Of a DNA stretch of 64,000 nt, positions 48,301 to 60,700 are shown piece by piece. The notes below the pieces were generated by a model. That model saw only the letters and a program-made list of their open reading frames with translations, searched no databases and had not been told where the DNA came from. The stretch is from Onchocerca lupi. Taxonomy: Eukaryota; Nematoda; Chromadorea; Rhabditida; Onchocercidae. The first letter of the stretch is position 1, and every line of letters starts with the position of its first letter. Location: the NCBI GenBank assembly GCA_028564675.1, contig JAOVVO010000068.1:62001-126000 (forward strand), in the 5' to 3' direction. Position numbers and translations under genes: made by a program.

Positions 48301-49924
48301 TTCCATGAAGTTGCTCTCGAAAAATCAAATGAGGTTGTTATTCAGCAAGAAAAGAATGTAAAAATTTTCGCATATGCATGGATTAATCAACAGTAATTGG
48401 AATTTGAAAGAATCAATGAAATGACATCTTTCGTTTTAAAGTTATCTTTTCCCAGAAATTTCTTATAATTCAGAACAATCACGAATAGTTTCTTCTCAAC
48501 GATCAAGAATTTGCCAAATATTCTCAAACCTACCATTCCTGTTCATTTGCATTTGAAAACATTTGCGCAAACGGCATGATGGACACCAATTTCGGCGTGA
48601 TTTATCAATTGGACAATTATTACCACCAGCTATAAACAAGTGTACTGTGACTCGTATGCTGTAACTACAGACAACTATACTGTAACTTATACAATAATGG
48701 AGCGCTGCATCATCATGTAGAAAGCATTGCAGAAGTTAGTACGATGTATTTCGTATTTGGAAATAGAAACTATTGACTGATATTTCTTTAAATTTGAAGT
48801 TATTGATCTTTAAGGTTTTTTGTTTGATTTTCCAGCAACAATGATATTTGCAGGAACAACAAGAAACAACCATTTGCTGTAGTAAGGTGCATTTCACGCA
48901 TTCACGCATGTCACGCTATGAGACGACATTGCAATCCGAATGAAGTGAAATAAGGAAATGAAACGGAGTCAACTGTCATCAAGGAAAACAGCTGCTTATG
49001 TTGCGAGAAAAATAATTCTTTTTCATTGGTACCACAAATATCACAAACAAAGGTACCACAAATATCACAAACAAAGGTACCACAAATATCACAAACAAAG
49101 GTACCACAAATATCACAAACAAAGGTACCACAAATATCACAGACAAATGTAATTTAAACTTACAAACACAAGTGTAGCTAATATTCTTTCTAATGCTGTA
49201 ATAGATATTCTAAGATTAGCGAATTCGTGAGCACACATCTATCATACACACATAAATCAATAGTTTCAATCATTTTTCAATGAAAGTTTCGAAATTTTAA
49301 ATTTTAAATACGATAGTTCTCTAAAGTGTTAACTATTTCTTCATCATGCAGTAAGTAAAAACTATTAATGGAGCTTTCATCTCATTAGTTCTTAACTTTT
49401 ATGCGGATTGAAATAAATTACAGGAATTGTATATTCTTAACAACTTGTGTAATAGATAAGGCAAGAAGAAAAGATGGGATAAATTTAAAGCATGAAAAAT
49501 GTATTTAGAGATAGACTGATATCAATAAATTAAAATAACGAAATTAAATTAATCACAGTTTAATTAGTTGTATAGAATTAAACACAGCTTAATTAGTTGA
49601 TGAATTAAATTGAAATGATTTGATAGCAAAACATTTTGAGCCATTTCTACTTGGTAATTCAAGATAGTTTTGTACTGAATGAAATAATAGTCTTGGAATA
49701 GTAGTCACTAGAAAAACTTCATAACAAAAATTTCAATTTTAGAAATTCCTTAATTTTTAAATATTTCTGAAGTATCTTCGATATTTGTTTTCAAAAAATT
49801 GACCAAAAAATATACCTTCGTTTGAAAAAGCAACTGCATCCATCGCATGTCCATAGACCATAATGTCGTCCAGAACTTTTGTCACCACATATTTGACAAA
49901 TTATTCGTGTAAATTCATTATGCC
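45399..49924 (-). CDS. Divergent nuclear hormone receptor, NR2E-like (5' incomplete)
   Basis: A nuclear receptor transcription factor. Minus-strand exons: 49924-49816, 48658-48534, 47540-47466, 46592-46429, 46048-45949, 45637-45399; junctions keep frame and give 269 aa plus an unseen N-terminus. Zinc finger 1: IICQICGDKSSGRHYGLWTC, then DGCSCFFKRS. Finger 2: NNCPIDKSRRNWCPSCRLRK, then CFQMQMNRN. The following AVQKERGPR is characteristic of the NR2E (tailless/dissatisfaction/PNR) group. The ligand-binding domain is short and divergent: SRYWPAFFILQ, CMGNLDSEETRLAICYALCK, and YWLSRHCSIFYPHLSNRDER. The P-box contains Cys where NR2E members have Gly (CDGCSC), and the first Cys of finger 2 is not visible in this model. 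The first exon(s) lie upstream and were not identified. The 46429 donor was chosen because it is the one that keeps frame. Confidence 0.85.
46666..46764. repeat. 34-bp tandem repeat, 3 copies, inside nuclear receptor intron
   Basis: Units at 46666-46699, 46700-46733 and 46734-46764 share AAA(C/A)TTACTGT, then GAACT or GATTC, then CATTCTT(C/T)ATCC. Non-coding; in the intron between receptor exons 3 and 4. The third unit runs into the hairpin that starts at 46757. Confidence 0.8.
46757..46812. repeat. Near-perfect short palindrome (hairpin)
   Basis: The left arm at 46757-46781 begins GTTCTACCATATTATATT and ends GGAAC. The right arm at 46787-46812 begins GTTCC and ends ATATAATGTGGTAGAAC. The loop is ATCGC. 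Roughly 24 pairs with very few mismatches. It lies in a nuclear receptor intron. Confidence 0.75.
47024..47064. repeat. 17-bp stem hairpin in nuclear receptor intron
   Basis: CAAGAAGGCATTATCTC (47024-47040) pairs with GAGATAATGTCTTCTTG (47048-47064) with one G-T wobble and a seven-base loop. Function unknown. Confidence 0.65.
49028..49147. repeat. 24-bp tandem repeat, 5 copies
   Basis: Five head-to-tail copies of a 24-bp unit starting GGTACCACAAATATCAC. The first four are identical and the last has one A-to-G change. The length is a multiple of three, so one plus frame reads YHKYHKQR repeats and one minus frame reads FVCDICGT repeats. It lies in the intron between the two DNA-binding-domain exons of the nuclear receptor. 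No splice support for translation was seen. Confidence 0.9.
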
Positions 49925-51842
49925 CTAAGAAAAAATGAAAATCTAGGAAGCGTCTTTCTTTTTTTTTCTGATTTTAAATGTTGAATTAAATTTCAATTCT
50001 AAATTTTTAAGATTTTAAAAATCATGCATAAAAAGTATTTATTCAACACTAAACTTGAAAAATTTTTCTCTGAAGCAAAATAATGCACGTTTTAAAGAAG
50101 ATAAAATGAAGAATGCTATTAATTACTCATCGTTTCCCAAATGAAGCGTTTGATTTTAATGGTCGAAAAACGAATATACTCTGGAATATTTTGTAAATTA
50201 GTTCCTTTGAAGTTAAAATAAAGGAAAAAAATACAATCTACTTTAACGAATATCAGGAGATATGACAATCTATGATAATCGGAAGCATATCAGTAAGAAA
50301 TAAAATGATGATTATTGATTTCGTACTTAAATCAAAGTTAAGATTTTATCAAAACCCATTACTTTTAGCGCTTATCTTCTATTTGAATTCTCTTTACATT
50401 GCTTCTTTTTTCTGTGTCTTCTAGAAACATTCGGAGTATTTTTTGTACCTTTATTTTTGATTCAAGATAATTTTATTTCCTAGGAAGAAAGTTTACAACG
50501 ATGTTAGGGAGATTTTAAATTATTTAAGAACCTATCAATCAAACAATAATATTTATCATTGTGAAGCCAATAATGTGAAATTCCCTTTTAATTTCAAAAA
50601 TTTCGATTCATACCCGATTAATACTGATACCAATTTCATCTCTATCTAATCAAGCAACAATTTCAAAATATATAGTTTTTCTCAGAAATTTTGAAAGCAT
50701 CATCTCTATCAGTAGTTTATCAGTTGGAAGAACATTTATCATAAAAGTACATATATGTTATAGAAAGATGATCACTACAGTATTATAGATGAATGATAGC
50801 CTATTTCTTACGATAAACTGCAAAATTTAGTCATTTCAGATCAATTATTACTTTCGAATTATTCACCCATCCAGAATCACTCGTAGATAGAAAATGCAAT
50901 ATTCCAATGCAAACTGGGACTTCTCTTACTACCTATTTCATTTAAAAGAAGTTTTTCCCATACAAAACATTCATCTATTCTTTTTTTTTTTCAATGAATT
51001 TTTTCCTTGCCAAAAATTTTAATAATACATAAAACATCAGCACCAAGATTACCTTAATATTACTGTAAGATTATTACAGTAATAGCAAAGTGGTCTTTGT
51101 GCTGATCTACGAGATCTTTTTTTTGAAATGTGAAATTCTTTTTCCTAAACCAAGAAAAAAGTCATCTTTAGTTGATGCAAAATCCATGATCAAGAAACTA
51201 AGCGTTTGCAAGACATTCACTTATATTGTGCAAAATGTACCTTTTGCCTTTACTTTATTAAACCTTTAATTTCAGGAGTGACAGCCACACCTCATCCTTA
51301 TTTACAATAAAGCCAATGGGAATGTCAAATAGCAGGATTCAATAATTTCTAAGGTGAAGTAAATTGAAAAGGTATTTGTCTATTGAATCCGAAAGGTGAA
51401 AAAGCCTACCTTCTGGTGATTTTCTCATGCTTTCCCATTTATTTGCTCAATTTATAGCAAGGAATATCCAATTAAAAGTTGAAATCGAAAAATATATCAG
51501 TATATTTACATCAACTTTTCTAACCTAACCAACTATGTATTACACTTCAATTAATAAATCACACTATGGTAACATTCTATGTTACATAATAATGTTCAAC
51601 TTGAAACAAACATTTGAAATTAATCAATAATATTCATATTTTTAGAACTGAATAAGAAATTATTCTTTAATTTCATTCTGTTTTCTTTTTTTTTTTTTTT
51701 TTTATCATCGTCACATCTGTATGCCATTTTGTATTTCTGCTGCTCAAAATTGATATAAAAACCATGATAATTTACATAGGAATACACGTGCATGCATAAG
51801 AATGACATAACAGTAATATATATTTTGGATATTCTTTTGTCT
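49925..51842. other. Region between nuclear receptor and EHD-like gene
   Basis: About 1.9 kb. It should contain the undetected first exon(s) of the minus-strand receptor and the 3' untranslated region of the minus-strand EHD-like gene, whose stop is at 51843. A 71-nt fold-back lies at 51036-51106. I identified no coding exon with confidence. Confidence 0.4.
51036..51106. ncRNA. 71-nt imperfect hairpin, candidate microRNA precursor
   Basis: The left arm starts ATCAGCACCAAGATTACC and runs into ATTACTGTAA. The right arm starts TTACAGTAAT and ends GTGGTCTTTGTGCTGAT. About 27 of 33 positions pair, with a small terminal loop (GATTAT). Size, loop and scattered bulges fit a pre-miRNA, but a degraded palindromic transposon would look the same. 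The strand is unknown because both complements fold. Confidence 0.4.
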
Positions 51843-54800
51843 CTATGCTTTTTTGTGCTTTTCTTTTTCAGATTTCGAATTCGTTTCATTCTTTTTACTG
51901 GCATCGCTATTATTCTTATCTGCTTTCAATCTTGATTTGTCATCACTGGAGTCCAGTTTATCTCTTTTAGATTTCGATTTATCTCCTTTAGATTTCAATT
52001 TGCCTTCATCAGAATCCAGTTTTTCTGGTTTGAACTTCTTACGTTTCTCCGATTTCTTCACCAGATTCTTAAATAGATCTTCAAGCACACTCGGAATCGC
52101 CGTCTTTTTATCTTTGCTTTGTACAGCTGCCACCATTCTGAAAAAATCTAACAAATTCGTCATTTCATTTCTGAGAATTCAAAACTAATATTATGAAATT
52201 TCGTGAAATTGACCATGTGACAAGTTTATAATATTGGAAATATGTTTATTTCAACATCATGAAAAGTGAATGAAAAACACCAAAGTTAAATTTAAAAATA
52301 GGTAAAATATTTCAATATCTCTCAGTCACCGCTTTCTCTACGTTCACCTGGGTATGTCATCGTTGATAAATTGATCCAAGTTATGCATCTGTTCCTCATC
52401 CACTTTGTGCCAACCTTTGATGTATGACAAATGGGCTTTTTCCACAAAGAGCTACAAAATAACGTGTTGCACAGAGCAAGACAGCTGCATGCATGCGGAA
52501 GCGAAGACATGTCACAAGATATTGCAATAAGCACTTTCAATGATTTATTGTGTTTGCATTGGATATGAGATCATATTTTTATGGAAACAAATGGGAAACT
52601 TTACAATAACGGCAGAATTCAAAGTCTCTCCAAAATCTTTCACCTACATTTTATTAGGAATTTCTAAAAAACGATCAAAATACAGAACAAACCGATATGT
52701 CAGGTAAATCGCTTTCTGCAACACGTAGACGATACTTGAAATCATCTAATATTCGAAGCAAATTATTCTGTGTTACAACACGCTTCAATTCAGCACTTGA
52801 CTTAAACCACATCTATAGTGAATGAAAAAACATAACGTGAGAAAATTTTTTTACCAGAATTAACCGATGCACACGATTTTTCGTAATGAAATTGATTAGA
52901 CACTGTAATAATATCTTGAGACTTCTAAAAGATGCTTGTATTGCCAGTAGCTAATCGTTCCGACCAGTCTATCTAATTAGATTATTTGCTGATTAGACTG
53001 TTTTAGTCAAAATCTTATCAACAAAGAAAAGTAGTGTAACTCATCAAAATTTGCATGAATCAAAACTGGAAGCTTGGTTCCTGAAACCATACAGCAACAC
53101 AAATTGTCATTAAATAATTCTAACAAGCAGTGCGCCGAAACATATATCAAAGTTCTTGCAAAAAAAAAAAAAATCAAACTTCAGTAGGCGTTAGCAATTT
53201 AAATGTTTTGCAAATGATCAAAAGAATTAAATTAATAATTGGATACTGTAAGTCCGCGTGAAAGATCTATTAGTGATCGCATATGACATTTAACCATATC
53301 AATCACGGAAAGATAAGCTATGTTGCGCAGAACAACCGGTTTATACGATGACGAAAAAAAAAAATAGTGTATTGCAAAGTATGCATACCTTTCTAAGAAG
53401 ATGTTCCATAACGAGCGCATGAATTTTCAATTTCTTGGCACGTTTGATCACATCGTTCAGCTTACGTACATTGCAACCCGATGGAAGTAATTTTAATTCA
53501 TCGAAAAAATCGATATATTCTTGAGTGAAAATTTCATGAACTTCAGAACTCTAAATACAAACTTGTCTTTTTTGTTTAAGCTATGTGATGATTAAGAGGT
53601 GAATTTCAGACCAAGAGAAACTGATTCCTCGATTAATCAATACAGAAAATTTTCTCCCAAGTTTAAATATCATTCAAAAAAACAACAATAATACGAACAA
53701 TTGTATCTTTGGAGTCAGCGGTGCAAAAAGAACCGATGAAAACTTTAGGAACTTCCGGTGATTCGAGAATCCGACTTAAGCTCCACATCAGTGCACCTCT
53801 TACTCGAATAAGTTCCGCTGCTCCCACTTGATCTGCTTTATTGAGCACTATCTTAATCTGAATATTTTAATTTCACTTTTTTTATATTATAAAGCATGAA
53901 AGGCAAAAAAGTGGCAATCAAGAGAATTGATATTTTTTTATTTTTAAGTTAGAATATAGCGACAAAAGGAAATTACAACTAAGAAAAAACTAGGTAATAA
54001 AAAGTAAAATAAGTGACGCTTAAAGAACGAAGACAAATCTGATAACATACTTTCTCTTCATTTCCTTTGAGACATTGTATCACCTGCTTGTATTCATCAC
54101 TGATGTCCAGTTTTGAAGTATCAAACAAAAGTACGATCATATCGACCTGTTTAAAATATTTTTTTCCTAGTAAAATGAATGATCGCATAATTAGAAAGAA
54201 TTCGAATAAAATAATCTAAAATTCTATTACATCCAGAAAGTCTCACCTTACCAGCAATATAATTTACGACAGATGCAAAATCGTAGCCACGAGACGTACG
54301 TTGCTTTTGACCAGACAATATTCCTGGTGTGTCCATAAAAGTGATGTGTTCCAGTAGTTTAGCCGGAAGTGTTGCACCACGCATTCGTGTCAGGAATGCC
54401 GAGCCGAACATGCTTAGCGACTGCAATCATACTGGTATTCACTTTAATCAGAGTTTTCAGTTTTTATATATATCAAAATGATGTACAAAAATTTCAGGGA
54501 AAAATATTGCTACATAACGTAACTTTCTTTTTCAAAAAATGAAGTATAATTTCACTAGCCAGATTAATTTTTCAGATTTCCCAAATCAAGTTTATAATGT
54601 CAACCGTAAAGTCGTTTCGCTTAATTTAATTGGTAGAGACATTTTTCAGGTCCAATTTTTATAATGAATATAATTTAAAACAAAGATATATCAGATGACG
54701 TTTGAGAAATCGACCTGAAAGCAATCGAACTAAAAAGATGAACCTGAAATGGCAATGTACTATCGGACGCAAGAGATGTTCCCATAACAGTACTTGTATT

Positions 54801-55536
54801 GGAGGAATGATAAACGACTGTGAAACAATCCGTAGTCGGTTCCGGTCCAATCATACTGCCTGGATATTCCGCTCCGTTCAGAAGAAATTTGATCATCGAT
54901 GTTTTACCAACCGAATACTTTAATAGACTGTATATATTTAATTTCACCATAATGGGATCGGTGTAAACGCGTGGACATAATTAACATATATTACTTTTGA
55001 TATCAGTTGACAAATGAATCATCTTTAATTTATTGAGCAATTAAGAATATTAGTAACCCGATCTGTTTTGGCCCAAAAGAAAAAGCTAACCTGCCCGAGG
55101 AATAAAACCATTGGTTTAGCTTCAAATTCGGCACGATATAAAGGTGGAGTATAAAACTGATCATAAATATGCCGCTTTTCCATAGGTAACATCTTTAACT
55201 TGAACTTTTCATGATGTCATGCAAAAAACTTTTCCATCAAATGGAAATTTTAATTTTGCAGAAATTTTTAAAGAAAAAAGATTCTTCTTATTCACTGCCA
55301 ACTTAAAAATGATACAGTTGATGTATGAAAATTTTAATTTTATTTTATAATTTTAATTAGAAAGTCTTCATTCTCTTAAAAGAGAAAATTGGCTTATAAC
55401 CTTCAGTTTTGTTCATTCTGAATCAAAATCGAAAAATCTAACATGAAGTTTGTTATCAAGATGTTCATACCTTTTGTTCATAGTTCAGATAGAGTACTTC
55501 AGCGATATTTTCCCTGGTTGGTAATGGTATTGGTGC
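51843..55536 (-). CDS. EHD-family dynamin-like ATPase lacking the EH domain (5' incomplete)
   Basis: A membrane-remodelling, dynamin-like ATPase of the EHD/RME-1 family, which acts in endocytic recycling. Minus-strand exons: 55536-55471, 55192-55091, 54917-54744, 54420-54247, 54146-54051, 53857-53699, 53550-53389, 52812-52693, 52451-52348, 52137-51843; all in frame, 483 aa plus a missing N-terminal end. P-loop GQYSVGKTSM. Switch I: IGPEPTTDCF. Switch II: DTPGILSGQKQ, then GYDFASVV. NKAD: VLNKADQVGAAEL. RVRGALMWSLSRI follows. Helical domain: LNDVIKRAKKLKIHALVM. In EHD proteins a C-terminal EH domain binding NPF motifs comes next. Here there is instead a Lys/Asp/Ser-rich tail of about 70 residues (KFKPEKLDSDEGKLKSKGDK ... 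KEKHKKA), then TAG. The N-terminal exon(s) before APIPLPTREN were not found. Confidence 0.88.
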
Positions 55537-57150
55537 CTAAAAACCAATATTGGCAACCTTCAAGAAATCCAACACAAAGTAAGAATTCAGAATACTTAAT
55601 TGAAGACTGTTTATTTAGATCTAATTGTTGAAGTACAACTTATTAGAAGATCAACTTCACAGCGTTAATTTACTCCATCGTAATTTTCAAATCTTCAAAT
55701 TTAGGTACCAATTAGACGATTCAATGATGCAAAATAAAAAGACCACAATTAAGCTGATCTAAGCAACAACTCCATGAGAGGTCATAAACAAGCTGACTGA
55801 CCAATGGAACCGATCTTCCCCTTCGAAATAATCCCATTTCTCTAAACAAACAATGATTTTAACAAAACCGCTTGATAACTGCGAAATGAACAAAATGGCA
55901 ATTTTAAGTGAATTTCATTGTATTTATGAATCCTTCATACATTCAGTAAACAAATATCGGAATTTCTTGAATGACTCATATCCGGATAAAAAAATTAATT
56001 GCATATAGCGATAGATAATAAATATCAAATGAATCTCTAATTCCGTCTTCAAATTTTGCAATCATTTTACATGTCAATATTACCGAAAATCACTTTTTCA
56101 AATTAAAATCTCAAATTCATCGACACCTTAAATTTCCCATTGTACAGGCTCTTTTACTTTTCCTCCTCTCTTCTCTTCCATTTTCGTGATATATCCATTA
56201 GCCAACAGTACAAATGAAACATTTACATGTAACATCCCATCATTGTTTAGTTTGATTTCTGGCGGTGCATTTCATTTGTTTATATTTGAACGTACAGGAA
56301 CGGGGAATGTTCTCATCCAGCCATCCTTGGCTTCATTTCCTTCTATCATTCTCATAAAATAACGATCAGAGAGGAGGGTGTGGTGCATCCATACCGTATC
56401 GTATCCTATCGTATGTGGTTGCAATATTGATACCCGATACCTCTGGTAGATAGGGAGCGATTGGTGCGTCATTACCAATCAACCAGTCGTATAAAAAGGT
56501 ACCATTGAGATGAGTGCGTGCAATTCGACAATCCATTTCCGTCTTTATGATTCAGAATGATTTGTGGCATGTCTGAAGCTGAACAGAGGCCAGTGTTAAC
56601 AGCTTCAATTCGGTGCTATGCTTTATGTTGTGTTGCTGTAGATGGTGCCATGCGTATCAAGCCAAGCGATCTCCCATCAATCCTGCACGTACACGCCATT
56701 GTCCTCTGCCCTATCGCAGCAATCAAAACGATTCTAGCAATTGGTGATTATTTTCCTGCAATACCTCAAATTGATTGCCCTATCCATTTAATTTTTTATT
56801 CTATTAACTGATATTTTCACGCTAAATGACATGATACGTCGTGAGCACGTGATGTGTGGTACCGTGGGCACGTCATGCGCGTACGTCTTTCACCTGTTCA
56901 GCTATCGGTTTGCAATTCATATTTATGTCCGAGCTGCCCCTTGAAAGACCAACGCCACGATGCCTTTTCATTTGCTTTTCCTCTTTCTTCCCAATTACTC
57001 ATCATCAAATGTTGCATAAAAAATACTTCTTGAAAGAATTTTTTCTTTCTCAAAAACTTTCGATCAATACGGTAGGCTCACGGAATTTTCCGCTTTTCGT
57101 TTATGGGATCGTACGGTATTCATTCGGTTTGCAGCTCCGAAATTTTCCGT
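55537..57150. other. Intergenic region with a locally GC-richer block
   Basis: This should contain the first exon(s) and promoter of the minus-strand EHD-like gene. About 56280-57130 is visibly richer in G and C than the surroundings and carries open frames at 56272-56478 (minus), 56557-56811 (plus) and 56856-57152 (plus), none with a recognised family. A CACGTG palindrome lies near 56845, and GGCACGTCATGCGCGTACG follows. Confidence 0.4.
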
Positions 57151-57470
57151 AAATACGGTATGATAAAAAATAATATTACTATACAGGTGAAACATATTGA
57201 ACTTACCTACCGACTATCTTCTTCCAAGTAGTCATGTATATTTAATTATTTATTTTAAAAAATGGTCAAAAATATACTTCTATAAACGGGTAGAAGATAA
57301 ATATTATGGTTACTCGAAATACCCTACAGACACGGTATGATAGAAAACAATGTTACTGTAAAAGTGGATAATGTATAAAACTTGACCATCGATTGTCTCC
57401 CTTTAAATGGGTTATGTAAATTCAATTATTTATTTTGAAAAACGGTCAAAAATGTAGTACTTTTATAAAC
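57151..57470. repeat. Diverged direct duplication, about 140 bp x 2
   Basis: Copy one at 57151-57287 and copy two at 57328-57470, separated by about 40 bp. Both start ACGGTATGATA(A/G)AAAA and keep the blocks TT(A/C)AATTATTTATTTT(A/G)AAAAA and GGTCAAAAAT, ending TATAAAC. The sequence is non-coding and lies between the EHD-like and MARVEL genes. Confidence 0.85.
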
Positions 57471-57796
57471 AGATGAGCTTGCCGAACACACTAAGTACAC
57501 TAATTACAACATTTTAGCTTTAGCTGATGCTAAATTTGCAAAAAAGCGAGCGCTACATGTGTTTGTTTGTTTGTTTGTAGGCAGTTCGGATGTTCAGATT
57601 TCTAAAAATGAAAAACAAAAGGGAAGAGAATGGTATAGTGCACTGAGGAAAAAATCAGCTCGTTGTTTATCTTCCAGTGATATTCTGAAGAATCAACAGC
57701 ATTAGTAGCAGTGATAGCAATCAGCAACAGCTTTAGAGGAAGTTCGAGGAAGAAATCAACTTTTCATCTTCAACTTACTGTTATATATATCAATCA

Positions 57797-60700
57797 ATGG
57801 CTGCTGTTCGTCCATCGATATGGTGCATTTCTAAAGTACCAATTCTCAAGTGGCTTCAAATGGTCAGCTATTTACTTGAAATTAATTATTCTTTCTTGCA
57901 TTTATAAAGTCATGCTTATTTTATTTTAAAATTATAATTTAATCGATTGAAACCATTCGAATTTTCCTGTGGAATGATGACGGACAGTTCTCTGTTATCA
58001 ATTCCAATAAATAGAACATCAGAGATCCGTTTGTAGTTTTCATCTCTGAGAGCATGTATTTCGTTGTATTCTTTGGTCATAACTTAATCATTCGATCTTA
58101 TCTGATTGACCAAATTATAACACATTTAGCTTTAAGTGATTTTCAAACATTTATTCCCAAAAATTCGGATTTTTGGAATTTTTTAAATAATTGTTTACTA
58201 TCGGCGAAAAAAATACATTAAGCATATGCTGGTCATCCGAAGTTAGCATACTCTGATTATTATTCCATGTTATTGAAACTCACTTCTTCATTACGGACAT
58301 ACAAGTATTGCTACTACTTTGTACATTTACTAGCAGATAGATTAACTAAGTTCTATGATGAATATGAATGTTAAGATGAATACTGCAACATATAAATGTT
58401 CATTTCCAGGTATGTTCGTTGGTTGTTATCATTTTTATCAGTGATGGAAGGTATCAATGGTTCACTTATACAATGATTTTGTTCATTTGCATCGTTCTCA
58501 TTGTGTGTACCTTCTTAACACTGGTGATGCTATGCGTGGGTATAAAGAACACTTACAATATTGTTAGTTTCAGTATAAAATACAAATTGTTTCATTTATG
58601 AGAAATTCATTGAAAATACCAGTAGTTTGATATCACAGAGACGCAATTATTTATAAGCGAATTATCATTGCTTGAAATCCTCATTCTATAATTATTATTT
58701 TTTAAAGAATAATTTAATGCCTATATTAGCCATTGAATCGTTCTTTCCTTACTTGTATCGTCAAAATGCTTTCCACAGTTTTCATTAATCAATAATGCAC
58801 ATTTTAAATAATTATGAATGTAATCAAAGAATCCAATGATACCTGTCAAAAGAATAAATTCAAAATGACTCTTATGAGGGAATTATATTATTCGGAATCT
58901 TTTGATGACTGCAAATTTTCAGGAAGTAGTCTTCAATTTAATAGCATTTTCGTTATGTTTACTGGCCGGTTCATTATTAACCTACGACCTGATACAAATG
59001 GTTTCTGGTAACTTTGCTCATCATCAATATCTTCCACCAACATATATCGGTAGGGATAGCTGGAAGAATCGGATCGCCGTCTGTACGGTATAGTCTTCTT
59101 AGTTTTTCTGTTTTTTTGTCTATTCGATTAGTTTAGTTTTAAGTTTCCGTATCGATTCATCATTAATGGATTAAATTATTTAAGTACTGTAATTTTCATA
59201 GAGAAACAGTTGATAGAAGTTGTGCATGTGACACTCGTGTTACATAATTGTAGTTTCTAGGAGCGTTTAAAAGTTTTCTCAAAGTTAAAACCCATATTTT
59301 CAGGTATTTCTTCTTCTAAAGACGCTCTTTTATCAGGCATCGTTTGTGTTAACCAAACAGAAAGGAAGAGGCTTTGATCAGTAAAAATCTTCCCGGAATT
59401 CCTGTTCTTTCTCTTTTTCTTTTTGTTTTAAAAGATATAACAGTGACAAATTGTTAATGAAGCCTACTGCATCGAAAATCTAAGATATATTAATCAATCG
59501 ACATCTTATTTCAAAATTTCGCTAACCTTGGAAAGGTTATTACTAAATCAGAAGTCTCTTCAATATTCTACAGTAATTCAATCAGTTATTATTATCACAT
59601 AAGTTAATGAAACTTTGAACAACATTTACGTTCTCCTGTTATTAATTCCAGCTGCAACAGTCAACATTACTTTTCGTTTAAATTTGTCATATCATACATG
59701 GATTTTTTAATTCCTAATGTTGATCTATTAATCATAGTATTAGTTTAACTAATCAAAATTTATTTGATACTGTTATTCCTTTCTTTAAAAAAATCTGAAG
59801 GATACATTTATTATAATGACTTGCATTATCACGAATAAAAATGCATACGTCACTTACACTGACAGCACATTTTACACTTTTTATGGCGAAGTTTGATAAA
59901 CTATATATTATTTTTCTGTTATACATTTGCATTTCGTGCAATAACTTTGATTCTTAGAAATCATAGTCTGCTTTTTTTTTTCATTTTTTTTCTATTCTGC
60001 AAAAAATTGATGCTATAAAGTCGCTATTGCTTATTGTATTTTATTGTTATCAATGTTGTAAAGTTGTGAGGACTGGTTCATTGAAGCTGTCTCTTCCTTT
60101 TCACGGATATTCTCAGTTTAAGATTTATGAAATCGATGTCTGATGGAGACATCTTATAATGTGTTGTTTTTTTGGTGTGTTTATAGGATATATAGAAAGA
60201 TAAAAATAAAAAAAAAAAGATGAATTTCTGAGTCGCTGAGGAATAAAACTTCTAAATTTTGCAGTTTTAAATTTCAAATAATAATTGAAAGCAACGACAA
60301 ATCAATATCACCAGTTGTTAACATTGAAACAAAAGAATATTTTCATGATTTATATTTCATGGAAATGTTAAAATTTTTTGATATTTTAAACGAATAATGT
60401 TCATTTTTTATGTTAGCAATAGCTGGAAGTTGTAAAGGAAGTAGTATTGCAATTCTTCAATTCCCCATAAAAACAAGAAAACAGGCTTTTTCAAATTTAT
60501 GATAATATTCCTTTTAGGGTTAAGATAGATGTGAAGAGGAAATTCTCTTCAAACTTCATGTTTAATGGCATATCTTCTCCACTTAATAAAAGTTTCAGTA
60601 TGCAAACAGTCTTGGCATTTGTGATGAGTACAGTATTATTGTGGTGGGGATGTTGTAGACGATCAATCCAACATGAAAAGGAATTTCGCTATCGATCTGT

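Noticed and set aside
48958..49152. Repetitive plus-strand protein (YHKYHKQR repeats)
   Set aside because: It arises from the 24-bp tandem repeat within an intron of the minus-strand receptor gene; no splice sites or second exon support it.
51853..52188. 111-aa plus-strand open frame rich in Ser/Leu/Phe
   Set aside because: It is the antisense shadow of the Lys/Ser-rich tail exon of the EHD-like gene.
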